DNA of 37,797 nt from Nitrospirota bacterium (GTDB lineage Bacteria; Nitrospirota; Thermodesulfovibrionia; Thermodesulfovibrionales; JdFR-88). Positions 14,694-23,640 of the stretch are shown here, piece by piece. Below the pieces are notes generated by a model. The model had not been told where the DNA came from and searched no databases. It saw only the letters and a program-made list of their open reading frames with translations. Where the stretch lies: contig JAKAJM010000019.1 in the NCBI GenBank assembly GCA_021813765.1, positions 1-37,797 on the forward strand, in the 5' to 3' direction. Made by a program: the position numbers and the translations under genes. How positions within the stretch are numbered: the first letter of the stretch is position 1; each line of letters opens with the position of its first letter.

Positions 14694-16260
14694 AAAGTCT
14701 CTGCAGCCCTTTCCGGATCTCCTCGCCCAGGCCCTTCTCTATCGCCTTTCTGGCTGCGACCCTGCTTATGCTGACATGCGGTTTTTGCGTGGTGCCGGTT
14801 ATCCTGAGCGGCACAACGGTCCATCCCATTTTGTTCTTTAAAAAACGCAGGTTCCTTATTCCGACCCTCGGTGAGACGGCCGGGGACAGGTCAAGGTCAA
14901 CCGATATGTCGAGCGCCTTGTTCAGGCCTATGGTCCCCTTTACCGGGTTGAACTGAACATCGGCTGAATTGAAATAGCCGTCTATGGACGTGTTGCCATC
15001 TTTTATTCCGTAATCCATGAGGGAGTCGGTGAACGTAGGGTTGCTCAGCTCCGGCATGCCAAGCAGGATGGCTATTTGCCCTGCTATCGGGGACTCCTTC
15101 ACCATTATTTTTGAAAACCGGGCCCGGCCCTTTCCGGAAAGCGTGTTTTTCTGTCCCAGTTTTCCAAACCGCGCGCTTCCTTGCAGGTTCCCCTGGACAA
15201 TGATCTTATCTCCTCCGCTGATGGAGGTCTTAAACGGGTTTACTGAAAAAGCGCCCCTGGAGTATCCCCAGTCCGCATTCAGGTCCCTGAGTGTGTAGCT
15301 TTTATAAAAGGCCTCCGCAATGCTGATGCTGCCTTTGGCGTTCAGGTTCGAAGCGGCACCTTTTGCCGGCGGCCGCGCACCGGCTTTTGGCGGTCTTCCC
15401 GCCGTTTTTTTCCTTTTCCCGCCTGGCGGCATCAGCGCAATGAGCCTGCCAAGGTCAAGCCTTTGGGAGGAGATATCAAGGTTGATGGCGGGCGCCGTCT
15501 GGTAATTGACGGCGGTGCCTTTGATATTTATCCTGTCTTTTCCTATGACGGCCAGAAGCGCCAGGCTTATCTGCCTGGCTATCTTTATCCTGCCTGAAAT
15601 TTCTGAATGTATGTTCTTAAGCGCCATCCTCAGGCTCTTCAAGTCTATGTCTCCGGAAATAACCGGCATGGCGGTCTGTGTCTTGCCCGGAGGCGGAGGG
15701 GGTGGCGTCCTCAGCCTGAAGTCCATATCGGCGTCCGCCTGCGCCCGGGGAAGCTTACCCATATCATCTATGAACAAGGCCTTCGCGTTTTTTATGCTTA
15801 CCTCCTGTATGGCCACATTAAAGGCTTTCTTTTGGGGGCCGCTCTTTTTACCCCTGCCCGCTTCGAACCTCTTTTTGAGGTCGCTGAAATTGAAAGTCCC
15901 GTCTTTTGCCCGCTCGATGAGTATGTAAGGAGAATTTATGGAAAGGCTGTTGATGACGAGCTGCTTTTTCAGCAGTGGCAGCAACCTGAACTTGAGCACA
16001 AGCTCTTTTGCGCTCAGGAAGTCGCCCTTCCCTGAACGCCTGGCCAGGGCCATATCGGATAGGACAACGCCTCCCTTGAAAAGGGACACGCTTATGCTCC
16101 CAATGGCCGCCTTTCTGCCTGTCGTCTGCTCTATTTTAGGCACTATAAGCGCCTTCAGCCGCCCGCTTGTGAAATAAGTGTTTATGAAAAAGGAAAATCC
16201 AGCGATCAGGACAACCAGGACCGCAAGGACCAGACCGGTTATTTTAAGGAGCCTTTTCAA
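14686..16260 (-). CDS. AsmA-like envelope protein
   Basis: A 524-residue protein with one N-terminal membrane anchor (about residues 5-27) followed by a long periplasmic region. It matches the AsmA family: GRKAAIGSISVSLFKGGVVL just after the anchor, INSLSINSPYILIERAKDGTFNFSDL, and the C-terminal IGLNKALDISVDLDLS and ITGTTQKPHVSI repeats. AsmA/TamB relatives are thought to help lipid transport or outer-membrane assembly. A Pro/Lys-rich low-complexity loop lies in the middle. The best start is TTG at 16260 (MKRLLKITG): AGGAGG (complement of 16269-16274) sits exactly 8 nt ahead, whereas GTG at 16269 would overlap that site. Convergent with, and overlapping, the YihY gene by 8 nt. Confidence 0.85.
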   Translation of the reverse strand: MKRLLKITGLVLAVLVVLIAGFSFFINTYFTSGRLKALIVPKIEQTTGRKAAIGSISVSLFKGGVVLSDMALARRSGKGDFLSAKELVLKFRLLPLLKKQLVINSLSINSPYILIERAKDGTFNFSDLKKRFEAGRGKKSGPQKKAFNVAIQEVSIKNAKALFIDDMGKLPRAQADADMDFRLRTPPPPPPGKTQTAMPVISGDIDLKSLRMALKNIHSEISGRIKIARQISLALLAVIGKDRINIKGTAVNYQTAPAINLDISSQRLDLGRLIALMPPGGKRKKTAGRPPKAGARPPAKGAASNLNAKGSISIAEAFYKSYTLRDLNADWGYSRGAFSVNPFKTSISGGDKIIVQGNLQGSARFGKLGQKNTLSGKGRARFSKIMVKESPIAGQIAILLGMPELSNPTFTDSLMDYGIKDGNTSIDGYFNSADVQFNPVKGTIGLNKALDISVDLDLSPAVSPRVGIRNLRFLKNKMGWTVVPLRITGTTQKPHVSISRVAARKAIEKGLGEEIRKGLQRLFK

Positions 16261-16378
16261 TGGATGCACCTCCTGAGGCGCACACTCTGGAGATTTTTTG
16301 CGCTCTTGCAGACCGATTTATACAGGATTTCATCTTGCTTAGAATTTATTCCGGCGGGCAGCGTGTGTCAATACAAAG

Positions 16379-16406
16379 AAAAAGGCCGGCTTAAGCCGGC
16401 CTTTTT
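16379..16406 (-). terminator. Intrinsic terminator after the small exported-protein gene
   Basis: GGCCGGC (16384-16390), a TTAA loop and GCCGGCC (16395-16401) form a perfect stem flanked by A5 and T5, so it can act on either strand. It lies just past the stop of the - strand gene at 16421. Confidence 0.9.
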
Positions 16407-16420
16407 CGATAAATTGCGGT

Positions 16421-16855
16421 CTATTTGCGCCTGGTTACGGCCTTTTTTCTCATTGGCCTTGCCCTGCGGGCAGTCCGCACGACGGTTATTATTGTCTTTG
16501 CCTTGCCTCCGTAGACGTTGGGCCCGACACTTACATACTCGTTGATGACCGGGGGCTTGCCGGAAAGGGGGAATATCAGCGCGTTCTGCCCCCTGAACAT
16601 GCCCGGCCTTTTATGCAGCCTTTTAATATAGAAGTTCGCCACCATGCGAGGGTCCGCGCTGGACTCAAAATAATAGGTCCTTTTCCCCGGCGTCTGCATA
16701 CCCGCAAGGTGCTTGAGGTAAACGGCCCCTGGATAGACCGGCACCCCCATCTGCCTTTCAAGCGATAGAGTCTTTGACTTTGGAGCGGCCAGCGCACCCT
16801 GCGCAAAAAGCGCAAGGGCCGCCAGGACCAGAACATACCTTGTTGCTGCTTTCAT
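16421..16855 (-). CDS. Small exported protein of unknown function
   Basis: A 144-residue protein with a clear signal peptide (MKAATRYVLVLAALALFAQG, cleavage likely after ALA). The mature part is small and very basic at the C-terminus (ARRARPMRKKAVTRRK). It contains the pattern MGVPVYPGAVY followed by YYFESSADPRMVANFYIKRL, which recalls small periplasmic proteins with a 'P.YPGA' start, but I cannot assign a function. The ATG at 16855 has GGAGGGGG ahead of it; a longer frame upstream lacks such a site. It lies upstream of asmA on the same strand but is separated from it by its own terminator, so it is probably transcribed alone. Confidence 0.78.
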   Translation of the reverse strand: MKAATRYVLVLAALALFAQGALAAPKSKTLSLERQMGVPVYPGAVYLKHLAGMQTPGKRTYYFESSADPRMVANFYIKRLHKRPGMFRGQNALIFPLSGKPPVINEYVSVGPNVYGGKAKTIITVVRTARRARPMRKKAVTRRK

Positions 16856-17046
16856 TTGATACCCCCTCCTGTTGATTAAAAACCGGAACGGTTTTTTAAA
16901 AAAATTCCATGTCCGCCCGAACCCGGAACCGGACTCTCTGCCCGGCAATTAATGATATATGATTCGGCTTTTTTTAACAATGCTATTAAAAAATGGGCAG
17001 CAAGACTTGACAATCTTCCCCCGATGCCTGAAACTCAAAAGCTGGA

Positions 17047-19761
17047 ATGGCTCATACAGAAGACAGGAAACACCGCCTTAATTTTCGTCTGACCGGTCTT
17101 CCGGCCCTGGCGATCGTTTTTTTTGTTTTTGCCCTCCTTGCCATATGGGCCGGCAGCGCCAGGGCGCAGGAAAAAAACGTCCTTAAGGCCACCCTGAAAA
17201 ACGGACTGCGCGTGGTGATAGTGCGTGACACTCTTGCACCGGTCGTGACCACTGAAATAAATTACCTTGTCGGGGCGGACGAGGACCTGCCAGGCTTCCG
17301 GGGAATGGCGCATGCCCATGAGCATATGATGTTCCGCGGCAGCCCCGGCCTTTCCGAAAACCAGCTTTCCACACTGATAAGCGCCATGGGCGGCTATTTC
17401 AATGCGGACACCGGGCAGACGGTGACCCAGTATTTTTTCACCCTGCCCGCCTCGGACATCGAGATACCGCTTCGGATAGAGGCCCTCCGCATGCAGGGGA
17501 TAACGGCCACTTCCGCTCTCTGGGCAAAAGAGCGGGGCGCGATAGAGCAGGAGGTGGCCAGGGATTTTTCAGACCCCGGGTATGTCTTCTACACAAGAAT
17601 GCTTTCAAAGATGTTTCGTGGCACGCCATACCGTCATGACGCGCTCGGCTCGTTCAAATCGTTCAACCGGCTTACAGCCTCGATGATAAGAAGATTCCAT
17701 GAAAGATGGTACGCGCCTAACAACGCCATACTCGTGATCGTGGGGGACGTGGACCCGGCAAAGACCCTGAGGATGGTCAAAACCATATTCGGGCACATTG
17801 CCAGGCGCACGGTGCCAAAAAGGCCTGAGGTGCGGCTGCGGCCTCTCAAGCCGGAAAAAACGATGCTCATCGCCTCCGACCATCCCAATGGCACAGTATA
17901 TGCCTCCTTCCGCCTCCCTGGCTCGGACAGCCGGGACTTTGCCGCCGGGGTTATACTGTCCGACGTACTGGACAGCAAAAGGGCAGACCTCTACGCCCTG
18001 GTCCCGCAAGGCAAGGCGCTCTCCGCTGACTTTGAGATGGAAATGCTGCCCAGGGCATCCATCGGGATCGCCGCCGCCTCGTTCCCCAGAGGCGCAAACG
18101 GTGAGGCGCTGCTTGCGCAGATGAAGGCGGTCATAGCCGGTTATCTGAAAAAAGGCTTCCCTGAGGACCTCGTAGAGGCGTCCAAAAGACGGGAGATCGC
18201 GGAGGCCCAGTTCGGGAAAAATTCCATAAGCGGGCTTGCCTCCATCTGGTCCCAGGCGCTTGCCTGGGAAGGCAGGAAAAGCCCGGATGACGACATAGAA
18301 GCCATTAAAAAGGTCACTGCGCAGGACGTTGACCGGGTCGCAAGAAAATATCTTGTAAACAGTACCGCGATCACCGCCATATTGACCCCTTCCCGGTCAG
18401 GAAAAGTGACACCGGGTCCGGGCGCTCCAAGCGGCGGGGAGTCTTTCATTTCAAAGCAGACAAAGCCGGTGCCCCTGCCCTACTGGGCAAAAAAAATATT
18501 TGACCTCCCAAAGCTCCCGGTCTCCACCGTTCACCCGGTCGTGACCACCTTCCCTAACGGGCTGCGCCTCATTGTGCAGCCGGAACCGGTAAGCAATACT
18601 GTAAGCGTCTACGGCCGGATAAAGAACAGTCCGGGGTTGAGCGTACCCAAAGGCCAGGAAGGCGTGGACAGGATACTTGAGGGCATGTTCCCGTACGGGG
18701 CTGGCAGGCTTGACCGGCTGGGGCTCCAGAGGGCTCTGGACAAAATAGCCGCCGGCGAATCGGCGGGCACCAATTTCTCGCTAAGCGTCCTGGACGGATA
18801 TTTCTCCCAGGGCGTAAAGCTGCTCGCCGAGAACCTGCTTGAGCCATCGCTCACCGAAGGCCCTTTCAGGACGGTGAAAAAACAGGCGGTGGCAAACATC
18901 TCAGGCCTGCTTAAAAACCCTTCCTATCTTTCAAGCCGGGCCCTTTACACCAGGCTCTACCCCAGGGGAGACCCGGGCTTAAGGCAGGCCACGGCGGCAA
19001 CGGCGGCCTCCGTCAGCCTCTCTGACGTCAAAACGTATTATAAAAATACCTTCCGCCCGGACATGACCACTATCGTCGTCATCGGCGGCATCTCCCCCGG
19101 AAAGGCAAAGTCCGTTATTGCAAAATACTTTGGAGGGTGGAAAGCGCGGGGCCCAAAGCCCGCGACGGACCTGCCCCCTGTCCCCCTGAACAAGGCTTCC
19201 CTGGCGGTCGTTCCAGACGGCAGCCGCTTGCAGGACCATGTGACGATGGCGGAGACCATGGGCATCAACCGGAAGGACCCGGACTTCTATGCCCTCTACC
19301 TGGGCAGCCAGCTCCTGGCCGGAGGGTTTTATGCCAGCCCTCTGTACAGGGACCTGAGGGAGGAGACCGGGCTCGTTTACGCGGTGCAAACGGCAATCGA
19401 TGCGGACAACACGCGCTCGGCCTTCCGGGTGGTATACGGATGCGACCCTAAAAATGTTTACAGGGCCAGCGCGATAATAAAACGGGACCTCCAAAGGATG
19501 CGCGAGGCTCCGGTAAGCGCCGTGGAGCTGCGTCAGGCAAAGGCCCTCACCTTGCGCAGACAACAGATAGAGGAGTCAAACATGGCCAGCATCGGCAGAA
19601 ACCTCCTTGACCTCGCGGTCCTCGGGCTGCCCCTGGACGAGCCTCAGCGCGCGGCGGGGCTCTTTATGCTTATGACCGGGAAACAGATACAATCAGCCTT
19701 TATGAAATGGGTGCGGCCGCAGGATTTCGTGCAGGTGATATTGGGACCCGATCCAAAATAG
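17047..19761 (+). CDS. Two-domain M16 zinc metalloprotease (pitrilysin family), exported
   Basis: A 904-residue protein with an N-terminal hydrophobic signal segment (residues 16-40, ending SARAQ). The first half is an active M16 domain: the inverted zinc motif HAHEH at 89-93 and the distal glutamate E169, 76 residues after H93 as expected, with RFHERWYAPNNAILVIVGD further on. The second half (about 500-904) repeats the fold without the zinc motif (VVTTFPNGLRLIVQPE, GGISPGKAKSVI), as is normal for the partner domain, and keeps the ...YR.LREETGLVY substrate-binding motif. It probably degrades peptides in the periplasm. A TTGACA lies at 17007-17012, but its -10 is weak. It converges on rng with 35 nt between stops. 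Confidence 0.92.
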   Translation: MAHTEDRKHRLNFRLTGLPALAIVFFVFALLAIWAGSARAQEKNVLKATLKNGLRVVIVRDTLAPVVTTEINYLVGADEDLPGFRGMAHAHEHMMFRGSPGLSENQLSTLISAMGGYFNADTGQTVTQYFFTLPASDIEIPLRIEALRMQGITATSALWAKERGAIEQEVARDFSDPGYVFYTRMLSKMFRGTPYRHDALGSFKSFNRLTASMIRRFHERWYAPNNAILVIVGDVDPAKTLRMVKTIFGHIARRTVPKRPEVRLRPLKPEKTMLIASDHPNGTVYASFRLPGSDSRDFAAGVILSDVLDSKRADLYALVPQGKALSADFEMEMLPRASIGIAAASFPRGANGEALLAQMKAVIAGYLKKGFPEDLVEASKRREIAEAQFGKNSISGLASIWSQALAWEGRKSPDDDIEAIKKVTAQDVDRVARKYLVNSTAITAILTPSRSGKVTPGPGAPSGGESFISKQTKPVPLPYWAKKIFDLPKLPVSTVHPVVTTFPNGLRLIVQPEPVSNTVSVYGRIKNSPGLSVPKGQEGVDRILEGMFPYGAGRLDRLGLQRALDKIAAGESAGTNFSLSVLDGYFSQGVKLLAENLLEPSLTEGPFRTVKKQAVANISGLLKNPSYLSSRALYTRLYPRGDPGLRQATAATAASVSLSDVKTYYKNTFRPDMTTIVVIGGISPGKAKSVIAKYFGGWKARGPKPATDLPPVPLNKASLAVVPDGSRLQDHVTMAETMGINRKDPDFYALYLGSQLLAGGFYASPLYRDLREETGLVYAVQTAIDADNTRSAFRVVYGCDPKNVYRASAIIKRDLQRMREAPVSAVELRQAKALTLRRQQIEESNMASIGRNLLDLAVLGLPLDEPQRAAGLFMLMTGKQIQSAFMKWVRPQDFVQVILGPDPK

Positions 19762-19796
19762 GGCCGGCCGCCCGTAACTGACAGAAGCCGGATTTG

Positions 19797-21347
19797 TTAA
19801 CTCTCTATGGCGGGCTTTTCCTCGGGTTTTTCCTGCTCTTTTTCTTCTGCTTTTGCCGGTTTTTCGGCCTCCGGCGCCTTGGCCTTCGCGGCAGAAATCT
19901 CATACTGGCCAGGCAGGATCGAGGGCTCTCCGGTTATGCTTATCTTAACCTTAAAATCCTTCTCCATCTTTACGATGCCGTCCCTCTTCACGTTCAAAAG
20001 GTAGTTGGCGCAGTTCACGGGAAGACGGCAATCGATGGACTGAAGCCCGCCCCTTGAGGCCTGCATATGGATGTCCCTGTACGCGGTAAGCGCCAGCACC
20101 TCATCGGTCTTCAGGACGCCCTCCCCGTCGCACGTCGGGCATTTTTTGTATGTGGACTCGAAGTAGGCCGTCCGCATCCTCTCCCTTGTCATCTCCACGA
20201 TGCCAAACCTGGATATGCCGGTTATATCGGTATGGGCCTTGTCCGCAAGCAGGGCGGTTTTAAGCCTGTTTTCGACCTGTCTTCTGTTCTTGCCCGATTC
20301 CATGTCTATGAAATCGATCACCACCAGCCCGCCTATGTCCCTCAGCCTAAGCTGTCTGGCCACCTCGTCCGCTGCCTCCAGGTTTGTCCTCAGGGCGGTC
20401 TGCTCTATGTTTTTTTCTTTCCTGCTCCTGCCGGAGTTGACGTCTATGGCCGTAAGCGCTTCCGCCCTGTCGAAGACCAGATAGCCCTTCGATGGCAGAT
20501 GGACGAACCGCTCGCTGATGCCGGCTATCTGCCCCTCGAGGTTGTGCAGGTCGAATATGGGCCTTTTGTCTTTATAGTATTTAACGTTTATCTTGCGCCC
20601 GGGCAGCGTGCGCCTGAGGAACGATTTTATGTTCCGGACGGTCTCCTGGTCATCAACGAGCACTTCGTCCACATCCGATGTAAGGTAGTCCCTGACAGTC
20701 CTTATCGCTATGTCCTGCTCCTTGTAAATGAGGGCGGGGGCCTTCTGCTTATCCGCCTCTTTCTGTATCTCGGCCCAGAGCTTGTTCAGGTATTTCAGGT
20801 CATTTGAAAGGTCAGTGGCCGTCTTGTCTATGCCTGCCGTCCGCAGGATAAAACCCATGTTCTCCGGCAGCTCCAGCTTGCCGAAGATATCCTTCATGCG
20901 GTCCCTGTCTCTCTTGTCGCCTATCTTCCTTGATATCCCGACCCTTTCCTGGCCGGGCATCATCACCAGGTACCTGCCTGGCAGGGAAATATATGTGGTC
21001 AGGCTCGCGCCTTTGGTCTCCCTTTCGTCCTTTTCCACCTGGACGATGAGCTCCTGACCCTTCTGGAATATCTCCTGCAGGCGGCCCTTTTTGCTCTTGC
21101 CTTCGGAGCTGAAGTACTCGGGCATTATCTCCCTGGCCTGCAGAAAACCGTGCTTCTTCGGGCCGAAATCCACGAAAACAGCCTGCAGGGAGGGCTCCAC
21201 CCTGGCGATGCGCCCCTTGTAAATATTGCCCCTCAGGTGCTCCTTCGCGGCCAGCTCAACATAAAAGTCCACCAGGCGCTCGCCCTCTATGATGGCGACA
21301 CGCTTTTCCTCCGGGTATTTGGCGTCTATCAGGATTCTTTTAGCCAT
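19797..21347 (-). CDS. rng: Ribonuclease E/G family endoribonuclease
   Basis: An RNA-processing and decay endonuclease, 516 residues, more RNase G-like in length because it lacks the long scaffold tail of E. coli RNase E. The S1 domain occupies about residues 35-120 (GNIYKGRIARVEPSLQAVFV). The catalytic DNase I-like part carries DVNSGR (D302) and DFIDM (D345), equivalent to the magnesium-binding Asp residues of RNase E, and the Zn-link CPTC is at 403-406. The last 25 residues are Ala/Glu/Lys/Pro-rich. There is no Shine-Dalgarno site; an extended -10 (TGTTATAAT) lies 9 nt before the ATG, pointing to a nearly leaderless mRNA. Divergent from pgm. Confidence 0.95.
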   Translation of the reverse strand: MAKRILIDAKYPEEKRVAIIEGERLVDFYVELAAKEHLRGNIYKGRIARVEPSLQAVFVDFGPKKHGFLQAREIMPEYFSSEGKSKKGRLQEIFQKGQELIVQVEKDERETKGASLTTYISLPGRYLVMMPGQERVGISRKIGDKRDRDRMKDIFGKLELPENMGFILRTAGIDKTATDLSNDLKYLNKLWAEIQKEADKQKAPALIYKEQDIAIRTVRDYLTSDVDEVLVDDQETVRNIKSFLRRTLPGRKINVKYYKDKRPIFDLHNLEGQIAGISERFVHLPSKGYLVFDRAEALTAIDVNSGRSRKEKNIEQTALRTNLEAADEVARQLRLRDIGGLVVIDFIDMESGKNRRQVENRLKTALLADKAHTDITGISRFGIVEMTRERMRTAYFESTYKKCPTCDGEGVLKTDEVLALTAYRDIHMQASRGGLQSIDCRLPVNCANYLLNVKRDGIVKMEKDFKVKISITGEPSILPGQYEISAAKAKAPEAEKPAKAEEKEQEKPEEKPAIES

Positions 21348-21356
21348 TAACTTGAT

Positions 21357-21365
21357 ATTATAACA
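21357..21365 (-). promoter_or_regulatory. Extended -10 promoter of rng
   Basis: On the - strand the sequence TGTTATAAT occupies 21365-21357, with TATAAT ending 9 nt before the rng ATG. No good -35 is seen, but the TGn extension can replace it. The expected start of transcription is about 2-4 nt from the ATG. Confidence 0.55.
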
Positions 21366-21414
21366 GATATTTTCCCAATGCCCTCATTTTTGGGCGCCAC
21401 TTTTTAAAATTTTT

Positions 21415-21442
21415 TTGAAAACGGAAAAACTTACTCTATAAT
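21415..21442 (+). promoter_or_regulatory. Promoter of pgm
   Basis: TTGAAA (21415-21420), a 16-nt spacer and a perfect TATAAT (21437-21442). This is the best promoter in the window by eye. It gives a leader of about 40 nt that contains the AGGAGG ribosome site (21476-21481). Confidence 0.7.
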
Positions 21443-21489
21443 TGAACGAGACGCGGATAAGATTATTCAATTTTCAGGAGGTTTCCGGA

Positions 21490-23157
21490 TTGAGCGAGCC
21501 CAGAGTAAGTCCCCTTGCGGGAAAACCGGCGCCGGCCGGCATGCTGGCGGACATACCGAAACTTGTTTCGGCTTACTATACCGGAGAGCCGGACCCACGC
21601 GAGGCCGGACAACGGGTGTCTTTTGGAACTTCGGGCCACCGGGGCTCCTCCCTGGATAAGACGTTCAACGAAGCCCACATACTTGCGATAACGCAGGCCA
21701 TCTGCCTTTTCCGGAAAGAGCAAAAAACGGACGGTCCGCTTTTCATGGGTGCAGACACCCACGCGCTGTCGGCTCCCGCTTTTGCCAGCGCGCTTGAGGT
21801 CCTGGCGGCAAACGGAGTGGAGGTCATGATATCGGAGGGTGGAGAATATACTCCGACCCCGGCGGTATCGCACGCGATTCTCACGTATAACCGAGGCAGA
21901 AAGTCCGGGCTTGCCGACGGCATTGTCATAACCCCCTCGCACAACCCCCCCGAAAGCGGAGGGTTCAAGTACAACCCGCCCCATGGCGGGCCTGCCGAAC
22001 CCTCGACAACCGGCTGGATCGAGGCCTGGGCGAATTCGATCATGGAAAACGGGCTGAAGGACGTAAAAAGGCTGCCCTACGAAAAGGCGCTGCGGGCGGC
22101 AACAACACACCGGCACGACTATATGAGGGCATATGCCGGCGACCTGGGAAGCGTGATAGACATGGATGCCATCCGCGGGGCAAAGATACACCTCGGGGTG
22201 GACCCCCTTGGAGGCGCAGGAGTGCATTACTGGGGGCTTATCGCGGAGCGCTACTCACTGGACCTGTCCGTTGTCAATGACGCCGTGGACCCGACCTTCC
22301 GCTTCATGAGCGTGGACTGGGACGGCAAGATCCGGATGGACCCTTCCTCGCCTTACGCCATGCAGAGGCTTATCGGGCTGAAGGACAGCTTCGATGCCGC
22401 CTTCGCAAGCGATACGGACCATGACCGGCACGGCATTGTCACCCGGAGCGCCGGTCTGCTGCCCCCGAACCATTATCTTGCCGCATCGGTCTATTACCTG
22501 TTCAGGAACCGGCCCGGATGGCCCGCCTCCGCCTCGGTGGGAAAGACGCTGGTCAGCAGCCGGATGATAGACCACGCCGCCCGGAAGCTTGGCCGCGGGC
22601 TCTATGAGACGCCCGTGGGATTTAAATGGTTTGTTGACGGCCTGCTTACCGGGGCGCTTGGTTTTGCCGGAGAGGAGAGCGCGGGGGCCTCTTTCCTGCG
22701 CCGGGACGGCACGGTATGGACCACGGACAAAGACGGGATAATCCCTGCCCTGCTTGCGGCCGAGATAAGGGCCCGCATGGGAAAGGACCCTGGCGAGCTG
22801 TACAAGGAGCTTACCGCCCAGTTCGGGGACCCGGTTTACGACCGCGTCGATGCTCCCGCGACACCCGAGCAAAAAGACATCCTCAAAAAACTTTCTCCCG
22901 GGCAGGTGGCCTCCGCCATGCTTGCAGGCGAAAAGATACAGGACATCCTGACCCGTGCTCCGGGCAACAACGAGCCCATCGGAGGGATCAAGGTGGAGGC
23001 CGGAAGCGGCTGGTTCGCGGCGCGGCCATCAGGCACCGAGAACATATACAAGATATACGCAGAGAGCTTCATAGGACAAGACCACCTGCGCCGGATACTT
23101 GAAGAGGCGCAGGGCATGGTTGACGGCGCCCTCCATGCCGCAAGCGTCCGGACCTAG
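21490..23157 (+). CDS. pgm: Phosphoglucomutase (alpha-D-glucose phosphate-specific)
   Basis: Interconverts glucose 1-phosphate and glucose 6-phosphate, linking glycolysis to UDP-glucose and glycogen. The 555-residue protein matches the Pgm subfamily from its start (PLAGKPAPAGML, then VSFGTSGHRGSS). It has the phosphoserine loop TPSHNP (Ser150), the metal loop DTDHDRHG, the sugar-binding GEESAGASF and the phosphate-binding RPSGTENIYK near the C-terminus. The start is TTG at 21490: AGGAGG lies exactly 8 nt before it and the resulting N-terminus is as in homologues, while a frame open to 21442 would begin inside the promoter. Its UDP-glucose branch may feed the epimerase at 12.2 kb. Confidence 0.95.
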   Translation: MSEPRVSPLAGKPAPAGMLADIPKLVSAYYTGEPDPREAGQRVSFGTSGHRGSSLDKTFNEAHILAITQAICLFRKEQKTDGPLFMGADTHALSAPAFASALEVLAANGVEVMISEGGEYTPTPAVSHAILTYNRGRKSGLADGIVITPSHNPPESGGFKYNPPHGGPAEPSTTGWIEAWANSIMENGLKDVKRLPYEKALRAATTHRHDYMRAYAGDLGSVIDMDAIRGAKIHLGVDPLGGAGVHYWGLIAERYSLDLSVVNDAVDPTFRFMSVDWDGKIRMDPSSPYAMQRLIGLKDSFDAAFASDTDHDRHGIVTRSAGLLPPNHYLAASVYYLFRNRPGWPASASVGKTLVSSRMIDHAARKLGRGLYETPVGFKWFVDGLLTGALGFAGEESAGASFLRRDGTVWTTDKDGIIPALLAAEIRARMGKDPGELYKELTAQFGDPVYDRVDAPATPEQKDILKKLSPGQVASAMLAGEKIQDILTRAPGNNEPIGGIKVEAGSGWFAARPSGTENIYKIYAESFIGQDHLRRILEEAQGMVDGALHAASVRT

Positions 23158-23165
23158 TGTCCTGT

Positions 23166-23329
23166 CCCTAACACTTCTTTACATTTGGTTCAGAAATTTT
23201 TTGCCGTCATTCCCGCAGCGACGGGAATCCTTCCCCGCCTTTTACGGCAGGAAGGATTCCGCCCGTTTTTATTTGCAATCAGAATAAATCCGGCCGGAGT
23301 GACGGCTTCAAAGGAATGCAGCGTTAGGG
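23166..23329. repeat. GTCATTCC-family element, copy D (most complete)
   Basis: The outer ends are CCCTAACAC (23166) and GCGTTAGGG (to 23329), which are complementary. Inside, the core runs from GTCATTCC (23206) to GGAGTGAC (23303). The left flank ACTTCTTTACATTTGGTTCA matches the inverted right flank of copy B. About 164 bp, no coding capacity. The 483-nt gap 23158-23640 holds only copies D and E and AT-rich sequence. Confidence 0.72.
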
Positions 23330-23503
23330 TTAAGTTTCAATTTTTTATGAGACAGTATACTGGAATTTCACTCCAGCGGCCCTTGCGGTCATGCGGCCAC
23401 CTACCCATTTACCTCCCGGAAGATTTATAATCAATGCGTTTAAACTGAATTTTTCAAATAAAAAATCACCCGGCCGCGGGGTACCTGTTTTGGATTTTTA
23501 TTT

Positions 23504-23574
23504 GTCATTCCGGTTTTTTTGTCCGGGATCTTTATCTTAAGAAGGATTCCGGCGCGCTTCGCGCGCGGGGGTGA
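23504..23574. repeat. GTCATTCC-family element, copy E (short)
   Basis: GTCATTCC (23504-23511) to GGGGGTGAC (23566-23574), with the internal AAGGATTCC and a small palindrome GGCGCGCTTCGCGCGC. It is shorter than the others (71 bp) and no outer arms are recognised. Confidence 0.5.
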
Positions 23575-23640
23575 CAATGCGCAGGATTTATCTGCAGCAG
23601 ACGCTACAGGGAATTTTTTTGCTGGCTGAAACAAAAACGG

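Noticed and set aside
17007-17035. TTGACA upstream of the M16 protease as a promoter
   Set aside because: The -35 is perfect, but the hexamer at the right distance (GAAACT) is a poor -10, so I did not list it as a feature.
20067-20807. A 246-codon + strand frame opposite rng
   Set aside because: It is antisense to the catalytic region of RNase G, which has all expected residues; a shadow frame.
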